DNA of 64,000 bases from Symsagittifera roscoffensis (GCF_963678635.1 NC_087062.1:5938193-6002192), one strand, 5' to 3'; positions 11,110 through 23,600 are shown, numbered from the stretch's first letter. A program made the numbers and translations. The notes: generated from the letters alone by a model not told the origin.

Positions 11110-13345
11110 ACGTTTGAATGCTTCCTAACCCATGTAGGACTGTTATTGAAGCAATGGGATGTTATTTCCACTTTGCACCTCTCAAGAAGCTAGAACTAGC
11201 TTAACTGATGATGATATCAATTAGAAACCAAGAAAAAAGAAATAGATAAGCTTAGAAAAGATTACAATCGAGAAAAAGATATTCCATAGAAGAAATGTGG
11301 GAGTGTACTTGGTGGGATGATTTTGAAAACAACGTAGACGTAATAAATCACGTTACAACTCTTTTTCCCTTCAAAAGACCTCTTTCTTCTAATTCAATAC
11401 CGCAAAAAAATTAGAATTGAAACAATTTTAGGTGCAATGCGATCTGAGTGTTCCATGTAAACTAAAAGCAAAAATTTCCAAATTTCCACATACTTTCAAA
11501 ATTATTGATGTGACCAGAAACGATATTGGGGGAAAATAAGAAGATATCCGCGGAAGAAAACAACTGAAACAGTTTGTTGAGACAACCGCAAGGAATGTTG
11601 ATATCGAGCTTCAATTTAACCAACGGAAAATTTATAACATCATTTTTCATCTTTTACTTGGATCCTGGACTACAGTGTACAAAAACTCATAGAGTTGTAA
11701 AACACAACACACACTGCATATAGTATTCAACAGTTTCAATCATTCTGTTGTTGATGCTAGGCGACAGTGATGATTATATGTTATCTGGTGTGGCAGCCGA
11801 AACAACGAAATTGTTATGAAAAATTTCCTATGGCTATCAAATAATAGACACATCAAAACATATAAGTAAAAAAAACCTTGGAGACAAAAAGACCCATAAA
11901 GATATCAACAACCAGTTCCTAAAAAGATTCAATATCGTAGCCATATAATTGAATGAAGTGGAGCTTGTTAATTCTACTATATGGCACCTTGAACCAAATA
12001 TAGTAGGATTTTTTGTACTATAGTATGCCAAGTTGAGAATATTTAAACTTTAATATAACTTTTTCGATAAATTTTGCGACGTCAACAAACTTGAAGAACC
12101 CGAAGTGGATACTGATTCCCTCTATTTGGCTCAGGCAAAAGAAGATTAAAATGAATGCATCTTTCCCAGCAAGCTAGCAGAATGGACTGAGAAGCGAAGC
12201 AAAAACTGTCGACACGATTTCAGAGCAGATGCGAAAAACAACTTTTTCCCCAGGACTTGCTGTTCTATTTATAAAAAACATGGCAAGAGAGAACCAGGAT
12301 TTTTCAAGGAGGATACACCAAACTGTTGTAACTGTGTGATAAAGATTATTGCTGCTACGATAGTAAAATCCAAGAGCATAGGTTTAGTATTAATGGACTT
12401 AACAAACGCGCATTAGAAGATTGTGGAGATAGCCAGATGGCAAAATATCAACAAATACTAAATGAGGCAGTGAACTTAAAGTCAACCATAATAGGGTTTT
12501 AAACGATTAACCATTTAGTTGGAACCTATGACCAAACTAAAAGAGGACTGAGCCGTTTTTGTCTTCAACGGAAAAATTAATTTGATGGAATATCTACTAA
12601 ACGTTTCAATTTGCATGAGATTTTGAAGTAAACCTATATACGATGCTGTAAATTAATACATTTTCTCTGTAATTAATTTTGTTCAACATTTTTTTTTAAA
12701 AGCCGCGCTTCGGTTAACAATTTATTGTTTTTTGATTTGGAAAACAATTAGATTCTTAAACATGGCTGTATCAGCAAAATCGGTGGCCAAAATGTTTTTG
12801 AAAAATTTTCTCGAAACTTACCATCTTACCATCTGAAACTCTGAAACCTATAACTTATACACGTGGGAAATCTATTACCCATTATAAAAATTAGGGTGCG
12901 GACAGTTTTGTAGCCTATTGTTTTGTAGCCTATAATAATACATGAGGGTCCACATCCACCACGACTATGGGACTGATGTTATCATATGCACAATACTTCC
13001 TGACTGTGTCAAGCTATTATTTATTATACTCAGCTTTCCGTAGTTTTTTAGCTACAATTACCAAGAAGTAGCGCAAAAACTTAGACCGCGGGCCAAAGAG
13101 GGTCTGATACCCTTGTGAAGCTGATAATTTTTACACTCTGCATTTGCCTATTTACCTATTCACCTAACTGTGCAACCTGTGAGTGAATAAGTGACACTGG
13201 CTTATCTTAATAACCGTTTTTGTTTTTTATTTTGAAAAAACTTAGTTTTCATTCTGAATTTTCTCAGTCAATGCAAAAACAAAATTACAAAAAGTGCAAA
13301 TGATGTAAAACTTGTTTTTGTCCCTTCTATTGTGACGTTCGTGAC
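11110..13345 (+). repeat. Distal polymerase segment plus tail, first copy
   Basis: Matches 14257-15785. Both copies begin at TTGAATGCTTCCTAAC and end at a shared TTCTATTGTGACGT tail (about 13325-13345 and 15765-15785). This copy keeps about 560 bases (12410-12965) that the other lacks. The tail 12966-13345 does not read as polymerase and may be another part of the element. Confidence 0.8.
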
Positions 13346-13774
13346 GTGGAAGACAGAATCTTTTTGATTGATACTCAAATTACAACAAAACAGTACAAAA
13401 AAACACAGATTTTTTGAGTTTTTATTGTATAATTAAAACAAAAAAATTTTTTGGTAATTTTTTTCTACTGATTCCAATTGTTCAACAAAAAAAATAATCA
13501 ATTTTAATTTTTTTGAGAGTTTTCGTCGCCATTGATTTGTGTTAATAGTCTAAAAAAAATTTTGTTTTCCGTAAATGCTGTTTATAACCAGCTTCTTCAC
13601 TGCGTTTGAATAAAAAAAAAGAATTTGTGAATAATGCGTTGGGCATTTTTTGACTCGCGCTTCTTCTCAAACTTAATAATATTGGCGCCAAAAATGCCTC
13701 GTAAAAAACAGGCATGATCAACCATAAACAAATCGAAAGAAAGACATCACGGAGCTGAAAAAAAAGAAGAGATC
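13346..13774. other. AT-rich spacer with an E2F-like palindrome
   Basis: No gene. TTGGCGCCAA at about 13682-13691 is a perfect palindrome resembling an E2F site, just before ATGCCTCGTAAAAA. Its significance is unknown. Confidence 0.3.
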
Positions 13775-14044
13775 ATGATCCTGCAGATTGTCCCACAAAT
13801 GAAATACCAATATAAACTAACTACCTCAAACACAAACATTCGTAATCAAAAAGGACTGTTAGACACAAAAAATTTAAATTACTCTCCTCGAACAACAAAG
13901 AAAAAAACTTTCAAAAAATTTACCTTCGATGAAACTACATTTAGAAAACTTCAAGAAACTCAGCCAAGCGCACAGTACTATGCCGGCTATATCTTCAAAA
14001 TTGCGAAGCCAGTTTGTTTGACGGATTGTCTTTCAAAAAAATGA
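13775..14044 (+). CDS. Small basic ORF, unassigned
   Basis: An 89-codon open frame between the two polymerase copies. It is rich in Lys, Thr and Gln, with no domain recognised. The frame stays partly open upstream to ATGCCTCGTAAAAAACAGGC near 13697 but is interrupted by one TGA. It could be a degraded gene of the same Polinton-like element or a chance frame. The latter is not excluded, because its composition matches the surroundings. Confidence 0.25.
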   Translation: MILQIVPQMKYQYKLTTSNTNIRNQKGLLDTKNLNYSPRTTKKKTFKKFTFDETTFRKLQETQPSAQYYAGYIFKIAKPVCLTDCLSKK

Positions 14045-14256
14045 AATGAGCGAATAATTAATACAATTCTATATTTCACTCCAAATGCTCCTATTTATAC
14101 TCAACGTTGGAGTAAAATAATAATATAAGGGCTAAACATTGAGCTGAGACAGCTGTGTTACTGTTGCATTCCGCTACGGCTCTAATTCAATAATTCAAAC
14201 CTCAAAGAGTTGCTCTGCGTAAAATTTTGCCTGCAAAAGCTGTTTTCTTCCAGATC

Positions 14257-15785
14257 AATTGAATGCTTCCTAACACTCGTAGGACTGTTATTGAAGCAAT
14301 GGGATGTTATTTCCATTTTTGCACCTGTCAACTAGACCTAGCTTAACTGATGATGATCTCAATTAGAAACCAAGAAAAAAGAAGTGGATAAGCTTCGAAT
14401 AGATTACAATCGAGAAAAAGATGTTCCGTAGAAGAAATGTGGGAGTGTACTTGGTGGGATGATTTTGAAAACAACGTAGACGTAATAAATCACGTTAAAA
14501 CTCTCTTTCCCTTCAAAAGACCTCTTTCTTCCAAATCAATACCGCAAAAAAAATAGAATTGAAACAATTTTAGGTGCAATGCGATCTGAGTGTTCCAGGT
14601 AAACTAAAAGCAAACATTTCCAATTTTCCACATATTTTCAAAATTATTGATGTGACCAGAAACGATATTGGGGAAAATAAGAAGATATCCGCGGAAGAAA
14701 ACAATTGAAACAGTTTGTTGAAACAACCGCACGGAATGTTGATATCAAGCTTCATTTTAACCAACGGAAAATTTATTATATCATTTTTCGTCTTTTACTT
14801 GGATCCTGGACTACAGTGTACAAAAACTCATAGAGTTGTAAAACACAACACACACTGCATATAGTATTCAACAGTTTCGATCAGTCTGTTGTTGAAGCTA
14901 TGCGGCCAGTGATGAAAATATATTATCTGGTGTGGCAGCCGAAACAATGAAATTGTTATGAAAAATTTCCTGTGGCCATCAAATAATATCACATCAAAAC
15001 ATACAAGCAAAAGAAACCTTAGAGACTAAAGGACCCATAAAGATATCAACAACCAGTTCTTAAAGAGATTCAATTTTGAAGAACGCGAAGTGGATACTGA
15101 TTCCCTCTGTTTGGCTCAGGCAAAAGAAGATTAAGATGAAAGTATCTTTCCCAGCAAGCTAGCAGAATGGACTGAGAAGCGAAGCAAAAACTGTCGACAT
15201 AACTTCAGAGCAGATGCGAAAAACAACTTTTTCCCCACTACTTGCTGTTCTATTTATAAAAACATGGCTAGAGAGAACCAGGATTGTTCAAGGAGGATAC
15301 ACCAAAATATTGTACCTGTGTAATAAAACTTAATGCTGTTACGATAGTAAAATCCAAAAGCATAGGTTTAGTAGTAAAGGACTTAACAAACGAACATTAG
15401 AAAATGGGACTGATGTTATCATATGCACAATACGTTCTGACTGTGCCAAGCTATTAATTTTATATTCAGCTTTCCGTAGTTTTTTTAAGCTACAATTGCC
15501 AAGAAGTAGCGCAAAAACTTAGACCGCGGGCCAAAGAGGGTCTGATACCCTTGTGAAGCTGATAATTTTTACACTCTGCATTGCCTATTTACCTATTCAC
15601 CTAACTGTGCAACCTGTGAGTGAATAAGTGACACTGGCTTATCTTAGTAACCGTTTTTGTTTTTCATTTTGAAAAAACTTAGTTTTCGTTCTGAATTTTC
15701 TCAGTCAATGCAAAAACAAAATTACAAAAAGTGCAAATGTTGTAAGACTTTGTTTTGTCCCTTCTATTGTGACGTTTGTGACTGT
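14257..15785 (+). pseudogene. Second partial copy of the polymerase C-terminal part
   Basis: This repeats 11110-13345 with an internal deletion. It keeps the EAMGCYFHF-type block (about 14290), the MWECTWWDDF-type block (14435), the FYLDPGLQCTK-type block (14790-14825) and the DTDSLCLAQ version of the DTDS motif (about 15090). It then jumps to the shared tail at 15402. It carries its own stops and frameshifts, so it is a separate dead copy and not a functional gene. Confidence 0.75.
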
Positions 15786-15954
15786 TCCGTCTGCTTTTTG
15801 AGATTTATGGAGGAGTAATAACAAAAATAATTAAATGTTATAGGATGATATGAAAAAAAAACAATTTTCTAAAGTTTGAAAATTTCTATGAAAATCATCA
15901 CCCCACACGCCATATAGAGAACAAAACAGTAAATTTCGCTCCTTGTAACAAATC

Positions 15955-16295
15955 AATTATACCAAATAAACTTCTTTCAATCAATTTGGAACGATTTCTA
16001 AGACGGATTTAATCTCCGCTTACGCGTTAATAGTGCGAATTATATCGCGTTAATTGTCCCAAATTGATCAAATTGGCCAAAATGACAATCATTAAACCCC
16101 CATAACTTTACGAAAAAAGGTCACAGGTGAAAAATCTTTTCAAATTTAAGCTCAAGACAACAATAGTTTTCGAATGATATAAGAAAATTTCGTTAAAAAT
16201 GGCTAGTTAAAAAGTCGAAATTTGTCTGAAGAAAAAAAACCCAACCCGAGCGCAAATATTCCGTTACTTTCGTATCGAAAGTCGGAACAACAATA
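15955..16295 (-). repeat. R1 dispersed repeat copy
   Basis: One of the clearest copies of the R1 family. In plus-strand order it has CCAATTTGGAACGATTTCTA, a GCG-rich middle, ACCCCCATAACTTTACG, a block with AAAAAGTCGAAATTTGTCTG, and the end CTTTCGTATCGAAAGTCGGA. No coding capacity. Confidence 0.8.
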
Positions 16296-16309
16296 AAAGA
16301 AAGTCAGCA

Positions 16310-16720
16310 CAGAGAATTAACTACAGGCCAGTTTCGTTAACAATACTTAATGTAACAAATATTAGCGCATTCTGTTTAGACAAATCATTGTAATAAAAGA
16401 ATACTTTTTAGCTACACTTAATATGGTTTCCTAGAAAATCAGACGTCGATTGACGCGTTCATAACTTTAATTGGAGAAATAGTATCGAGTTTTCGAGTAA
16501 ACAATTATACTTTAGCTGTTTTTCTTGACCTAGCTACAACATTTAATTCTGTTTAACATCAAACATTTCTCAACCAACTTATTTCATACGATTTTTTCCA
16601 GTCAAGCACATGCACTACCGGAAAATTTACGTTAAAATTGGTGACACAAATTGTAGCTGGACTACGGTAAATCACGGGGTACCGCGAAGGTAAAATGCTC
16701 GATCCGATAGTTATCATAAT
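16310..16720 (+). pseudogene. LINE reverse-transcriptase fragment
   Basis: Short pieces of a non-LTR reverse transcriptase in shifting frames: NYRPVS at 16319-16336, a VFLDLATTFNS-type motif A region near 16530, and HGVPRR (normally GVPQGS) near 16673-16690, followed by a MLDPI-like piece. Stops interrupt all frames. The fragment lies between two R1 copies in the same inverted orientation. Confidence 0.65.
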
Positions 16721-16734
16721 ATACGGTAACAAGT

Positions 16735-17100
16735 GATAAATTTCGCTTCTAGTAACAAATCAATTATGGCAAATAAGCTTCCTTCGACCAATTTGGAGCA
16801 ATTTCTAAGACGGATTAAACCTCCGCTTGCGATTTAATAGCGCGAAATGTATCGCGCGTTATTTGTCCCAAGTTGGCCAAAATGGCAATCTTTAAACCCG
16901 CATAACTTTACGAAAAATGATCATAGGTGAAATATCTTTTCAAATTTAAGCTCAGGACAACAATACCTTTTGAATGATATTTAAAAATTTCGTCAAAAAT
17001 GGCTAGCTAAAAAGTCGAAATTTGTCTGAAGAAAAAAAAACCCACCCCGAGCACAAATATTTCTTTATTTTCGTATCGAAAGTCGGAACAGTAATTCTAG
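16735..17100 (-). repeat. R1 dispersed repeat copy
   Basis: Same family and orientation as 15955-16295, ending in CTTTCGTATCGAAAGTCGGA. With that copy it brackets the LINE fragment. The rest up to 17468 contains no recognised feature. Confidence 0.8.
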
Positions 17101-17468
17101 AACTGAACTGGAATTCATGTTCAAACCGTTCAATTCGAGCAGGATACATCTGTAAATTTTGAAGAAAAAGTCTTTCCTGTTTTGTAGTATAGCATACAAG
17201 TTACACTAAAACCTGTAACGCTATATTTACTCATCTTCACAATTTTCAGAAGCCAGCCTGAATTGACTTAATCTTGTTTGTTGGTTTGTTAATTTATATA
17301 AAAAGGCATGCATTCTTTAACCTCGGGCCGGTTATGTTGACAAATTTACGTGTTTGTCAAAAAAAATTTTGAAGAAAATTCATGAACTGTTCTTATAATT
17401 TGAGCTTTTGGCGCAACACTAGTTTTTTTGACATGAAATAAAATCTTCAGAGTTCAGTGGAGGTTAAT

Positions 17469-17663
17469 CTACGCTAGTTCAACATCATCATAGGCGAAGT
17501 TATCCGTTCCCCCTACTTCTTCGTCGTCCTTGAACACGACTGAGTGTTCACGCCCCCTGCCGGAGTGGGCAGAGGAGGCGGAGGAGGAGAGTATTCCCTT
17601 TCTGCTTCCCTCTTTCGAGTCCAGGGAGGAATCTGATCTGGCTCTATCCGGAGGGGCACCAAA
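17469..17663 (-). CDS. Gene A exon 7 (C-terminal tail)
   Basis: Encodes 64 residues and a TAG stop (17469-17471), entered in phase 0 after TTTTTGTTCAG. Ser/Asp/Glu-rich, with a run of eight small residues (SSSASSAH) and a final acidic stretch ending YDDVELA. It is far richer in GC than the flanks and is probably cytoplasmic. Confidence 0.8.
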   Translation of the reverse strand, partial: FGAPPDRARSDSSLDSKEGSRKGILSSSASSAHSGRGREHSVVFKDDEEVGGTDNFAYDDVELA

Positions 17664-20600
17664 CTGAACAAAAACATACTGTAATTTATAAGCGTGGGGA
17701 AGACTTCAGGGACCTTTAAAAAAGTTCAATGAATTTGGAGAATTTTCTGGAAACTTTTTTAGAAATGAGCCACGACAACTTTCCCAACATCTTACGATCG
17801 GTAAGCGTCACATTAGAAAATTTTCTAAAATAGTTTTAATAAAAATAGGAAAATGTTTCTGGAATAGTTTTGCAAAAATAGTGACAAAAAATTAATTTCT
17901 AGAAACACCTTCTATCTTATTGGCTCCCATGAAGAGATATAAACTACAAAGTCTACTAAAAAGGTTGTATTTAAAAGTGTCTTACTGAGATATTACGTTC
18001 CCCACTATCAAAAAAATTGTCCGCTAAATAGAAAATAGGGTGTTTTCCTGAGGTTTTGGGGCTGATCAAAATCAAACTAGAGAACCTCGAATCTTTTCGA
18101 AAATTATAGCAAAAATCACCACACTGAAAACTGATTATATTCTCATTTTGACTCTCCCCCCCCCCCCAACTGCAAAATTTTACAGTAATTTTTCTGTTCA
18201 CACTGTCGGATTATTACAAAATTTGGCATACGGACTGATAAGGCCATTACAAACATATTTGGTCTGAATAATTAACCTTGTAAAACCACGCGTTACACCA
18301 AAAAGTCGATACTTATGTGAGGTGGGGGAAAAGGAAAAAGAGCCCTCGTTTTTTAAGGATATGTATGGCTAAAACCCGGGCTGAGGTCCGCGGTGAATAT
18401 CGAATTCATAGTGGTCGCACATCTTACCATCGAGCGATGAATAATCCGAAAACTGCAGAAAGTTTTCAAGAAAACTGATGAAGATAATGTTTATAGTATT
18501 TTATTCCTACAGCAATAACATTTAATGAATATTAAAAATTTTGATTTAAAATTTTATATATCACAAATAAAAAAACTGGATAAAAAATCTGACCTCTTCA
18601 TCGTTGCCTTCCTTGTCTTCTTCTTTCTCTTTGTCTTTATTTTTGTCCTCGGCCTTCTTGGCTGGCTTAGACATGCCCCAAGCCTTCATCAGAGTGTTGT
18701 ATGCCCTCTCGAACATGAGCATGGACGAGATAAGTATGGTCACTATGGTCCAAATATTGGCGGCCACGAACCTACAAAACCAACAAACTTATATTTCATA
18801 GTGGCGTTTTTCATCTATTGGAAAAAAGTTTCGCGTTTTCATGTTTACGAACAGATTATACACCCAAAAATAGTGTGGAAAAAAAACTGCCGAAATATAC
18901 ACCCAACAGAAATGCGATCAGAATAAAACAGCCAGTAATATAAATATGCCATTTGAGTTTGAATTTGCCTGATTCTGGTAACATAGTTATTGTTCCGACT
19001 TTCGATACGAAAGTAACGGAATATTTGTGCTCGGGGTGGGTTTTTTTTCTTCAGACAAAATTTCGACTTTTTACTAGACATTTTTGACGGAATTTTTTGA
19101 ATATCATTCGAAAGGTATTGTTGCCCTGAGCTTAAATTTGAAAAGATATTTCATCTGTGATCATTTTTCGTAAAATTAGGGGTGGTTAAAGATTGCCATT
19201 TTGGCCAATTTGGGACGATTAACGCGCGATATTATTCGAGCTATTAACGCGTAAACGAGATTTAATCCGTTCTTAGAAATCGTTCCAAAATGGTTCAAGG
19301 AAGCTTATATGCATCAGGTAGTAAAGATTATATAAAATTTCCCACTGACATCTAGATTCTTAGGGTTTTTAAGGCTATTGAACAAGGACTTCTATATCTA
19401 TGTCACTGTTTTACTTTCAAAGTTCTTCTGCCAATTAGCACTTTGTCATCTGCGCGGAACAGCAAAATTTTGAACTCGAATCTTCATGTTGCTCGTAAGC
19501 ATTTTTGATACTTATTTATTGTTGATATATAACTAATCCTGCCCAAAACGCAAGGTTGAGACACGCATAGATTAGAGGGGTACCGTGTAAACAACCGATG
19601 TGTCAAACATACGAAAAACCGAAAGTGTTGCAAACATCCGAAAAACAGCTTCACTGGGGCAATCGTCAGACTTCTTCAAAAAGTAGGACAAAGATCTGAT
19701 TTCTACCGTTTGCTTAAGAGAATCTGTAGTGGTCAAACGAAGACGGAACGCGATTGTTGCGAGCTTGCCAACAGATGTTAAAACAGTTTATGACAATTAG
19801 AGCCGGTAACTGCCGCGAAGCTGTGACGCGCTCCTATAGCGCCAACTGGCGACCGTAAACCGAGATTCGACTAAATCGGAACCGGATAATTGAACTTGTG
19901 TTTTTTCTTTGGAACTTCAACGCCAGAAAATATGATCTAACGCCACAATTACGTTTGAAACATCGGATATTTAAATTAGACCTAGTTTAGAGTAGAGAGC
20001 TCTAGTTACAAAGTAGGTATGTTTTCATTCATTACGACAGGAAGCTGGGGTGCTTTGGTAGTGGTTTCAATTCAGCAATCATTGTCCCTCAAAACCGCTA
20101 GTTTGCGTTGAATTCTGCAACATTTGAAAAGCCTTCCAAGACAGAAATCTGATTGAAAAGAAAGTCAAGAGTTTAAGTACTGCGTGCTAAAACTACGTGC
20201 GAGCTTAAATTTGGAATCCAGCGGTCACAATGGGAATTTTCGAGACAAATGTTACGACATGCTTGTTTTGAATTTTGCAGTCAAATGTGGTTTGTCAGTT
20301 GGAGTAAATTAAAACAAAATACCTGGGAGTCAGTGGATTCCGCAGTCAGTTAGTTCTTTTTCTCCCAGGACTCCACAAGCAATGTATTTGAACATGTATT
20401 GAAACACTTTTTCATCAACTTATTTTTGTAGATTATGTAATGAACGAGTCCCCTACAATTTCAAAAAACTTCTGCTCTCTAATTTCAATTTTACATCAAA
20501 TTTTATGTCGCCAAAGGAGACAAATAAGTCTCTTAATATCCTCTCCCCCTTGAGTATTTAGGACAATTGTCTTAAGTGCTGAGGGGGTTGTAACACGAAA

Positions 20601-23600
20601 GGTCTTGCCTCACTTAATTAACTGAGTGCAGCAAAAAGTTATCCTAACAAAAAGATAATAACCCGGAAACCTTCCGCACTAAAATTGAAACTTTCCCGGC
20701 TAATGTTACCGCTTTCAAAGAGCATCATGTAACCACTAGGCCAGATGGCATTAAAATGAGGCGAGTAATTCATTTGCTAAGCATTTCAGAACATATGGCT
20801 AAATAGATGAAGCAGAAGTCACTCGCCACCTCCTGAACGCCTCAACTTCGTTTCCTCAAACCAATGATTTGGGAACCTCCTGAACGTCACAACTTCGTCT
20901 CCTCAAACCAATGATTTGGGAACCCTAGCTGTTTTTTGTTTTCAACCAACCACTGATAATTTGAGGTAAGTTTAGGTAAGTTATTCTGATTTGCAGCTAT
21001 GAGAAAATTCTCAAAGAAACATGCCCCGATTTTTAATTCGGATTGTAATACAAACAGATGCTAAAATTCTTATTTGATACTTTTTGGCCGCGTAACAGAA
21101 AAAAAAACTGTGAGGATATTTCACCGAAGCCAACAGAATCATGAAAAATGAAAAAAGGACAAAAAGTAGTTTGAACATCTCCCATCTTTCAAAAAAACTT
21201 GAGTAAATGGTCCATATTAAAGAAATTGAAGAAAGTAATTTCAGTGTTTTAAATGTAGTTTTAGTTTAAGCAACCAATCAACTAGTCTTCTCATACTGAT
21301 TCTTTTACCTGAATGTAACGAAACCGTGCCACTGAAATATGTTCCGAGTGTCATTTGTATATTAAAGGTAAAAAAAAAAATTATATTTTGTTTTATGATC
21401 CTTTTTAATTTTAATTGAAAAGAAATTGTTGACTCATATGGAACCTGATCTAAACTACATTTTATGATTGGATAATTTAGATATTTTACCAATGTAAAGT
21501 ATTTAATATTAACCAATCATGATCCATCTAACTAACAACACACTTATTTGTAAGTGCTGAAATTACTTGTAATTTCAGCACCAGAGAGATTTGAATTTAA
21601 CTTAGAAATTAGTTGGACTCTCCCGAGTACTTCAGCAGCCGCAATAAACCAGTATACCCTAGATCTATTGAGCCTAGCAGAGACTAGTTAAACAACCTGA
21701 GACTAGATAGTATAAGAGTAAGATTAGGATCGGTATTAGACTAAGAAGTTGCACGAATCTATCCGGCCGAAAATAAGATAGCGTGACGAGCAGACGGTGT
21801 ACCCTATCCATAATTACTCTATGAGTTATACCCATCGGTCCTAACTCATCTGCTGCGACCATAAGTCTCGAACAAGACCTTAATAGCTTAGAATTAACCA
21901 AAATAGATTAGAAATTAGACAAAAACATTTACAAAATGTTATACGACGATAATTTAATCAAAATGTCTCTACGACTCAATAGATCAGAGCCAATATTCCG
22001 AACCATAACAGAACTACCCGGAATTGGAAGAAGACCTCGAACCAGAGACGACATACGACAAAGTAGAAACTTGCCATATAGTTATATGATAGTTCGGCAA
22101 AAGCCAGAACAAACTTTTGTATTTAGAATACTACTCGCAATGAATTTAGATTTTCATTTGCAAACATAAAACCTTGAAGTCAACCTTCAAAATCATTTCA
22201 GGCGCTAAACAAAATTATTAATATACAATAACGATTGATAAAAAGATCTCAGATCGTTTTCTTAAATTCTGCAGTAATATATAAAACATGTTTGAAAAAT
22301 ATTTATTGGAAAATAAAAATAAAAATTAGTAGCATGACAATAAATGGTTAGTAATCACGAATCATCCTGTTGTTCCAGCTTCATCATCTAAACATAACAG
22401 CATTCATAAACTCACTAACATCATCAAAAAACTAAATCTTTTCTTTACACAAATTTAAATCTTTATTAAAACTTCAATTCACTTAATTTTAAAATCAGAT
22501 CATCAAGGCTTATCCTTGGATCTTAAATCATTTTCTACTTAATTAAATTTCAAATTTGATCATCAAGGCCTATCCTTGGATCAAAAAGAACAACTTTGTT
22601 CTCCCCCACCCACTTAACTAGTGTCTAACGACCTCAAACGTCGATTCACTATCCAACCCTTTCTAAAAGACCCAAGACTAATAGAAATTTTTAAACAAAA
22701 CTAATCATTCAAATTAGGATAAACAGTGAAGAACTTCGGTTATTCATCCTTCACTTGACCCCCCCCCCCCCCTCTTACCAGACCCAGGATAAATCTTAGA
22801 CTTAGTAAGTTTAAAATAGTATCTAACGAACTACTCGCGTTCTAATTATACCTGAACCTTGTGGATCGATTTACTATTCTCCAACCCTTGAACACAATCA
22901 CTACCCCTAAGTAAGATTAAGTAAGTTAACACCTTAGCTTATATTAGTCACGAGAAAGTAAAAATCATTCTTCGGAATAGATATACTTTTCTCTCCAACC
23001 CTGAACAAATAGACCCAGGTTAAGCTAACCAAAAAATCGTAAGGACTAACAGTTTAAGCAAATAGAATTCACTTAACAACCTTTTGCACCCGTCATCCTA
23101 AACCTTATGTCATTTAAAAACCTAGGAAATAAACAAACAATCGTTTTACACAATTGTGAAATAGATAACAAAAAATACGACCTTGTAATCACACCTCATA
23201 CACAAACAGTTGGATACATTCGAACAAAACGACAAACACTAAAGAGAAAAATAATAACTAAACAAAGACAAATAACACGAAAAAGATTTTCAAAAAACCG
23301 AAACGCATTTTCAGAATCAGAAACCAACAGTTTAGACGAACTTTACAAACTAAAAGAATCAATAGATAAAAATTGTCCAATTCACGATCAATTATATTTC
23401 TCTGACTCAGAAACAACTTCAAATTCATCAAAAAGAGGAAAAAGAAGAATAAAAAAGCAGTATAAACACAAACCAGTACATTTATACAATTGGAATCAAC
23501 CAATTAGACACATTAATAATTACATATTAACAGTCATCGAACGAAAAAATGAGCTCAACGCACACCCCAGGTGAAGAAAGTCCAGATGATGATGATATCT

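Larger units (their letters stand above)
6976..12640 (+). pseudogene. Polinton/Maverick protein-primed family-B DNA polymerase, decayed and partly duplicated
   Basis: Fragments of one long polymerase gene appear in order on the plus strand across several frames with many stops. First comes a Cys/His finger region (about 6985-7125, repeated at 8455-8600). Next is an Exo I-like block with an FDFES core (about 8232-8250 and 9712-9725). An Exo II-like block GFNSGRYDINLI follows at about 10130-10165, then LREDMTGGPSIVFTKK near 10795-10845 and a VIEAMGCYFHF-type block near 11140-11180. The palm-side blocks follow: an LxNG / FYLDPGLQCTK-type stretch at 11600-11680, a SYGYQI-type stretch near 11840, and EVDTDSLYLA near 12110, which matches the DTDS metal-binding motif C. 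Such polymerases copy Polinton elements by protein priming. This copy cannot be functional. No terminal inverted repeats, capsid, ATPase or integrase genes of a Polinton were seen nearby. Confidence 0.75.
21849..23106 (+). promoter_or_regulatory. Retroelement leader, structured
   Basis: 1.26 kb without a long ORF; a 77-codon frame at 21936-22169 is of doubtful value. Directly after the LTR there is no TGG, so no ordinary tRNA primer site is visible. Two short hairpins built on AAGGcttatCCTTGGATC lie at about 22498-22522 and 22557-22581. Four larger hairpins (22619-22651, 22726-22754, 22815-22878, 22952-22993) follow, each followed by a C-rich single-stranded stretch. Three have TCCAACCCT (22652, 22880, 22994), and AGACCCA recurs at about 22668, 22783 and 23011. 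A 14-base C run lies at 22759-22772. Possible roles are packaging, primer binding or internal initiation. None is shown. Confidence 0.55.

Noticed and set aside
13682-13691. E2F site driving the ORF at 13775
   Set aside because: A ten-base palindrome alone is weak evidence and the ORF itself is doubtful.
18525-18926. Plus-strand ORFs of 133 and 65 codons over gene A exon 6
   Set aside because: They are the antisense of a spliced, conserved exon with a paralogue at 61651-61813.
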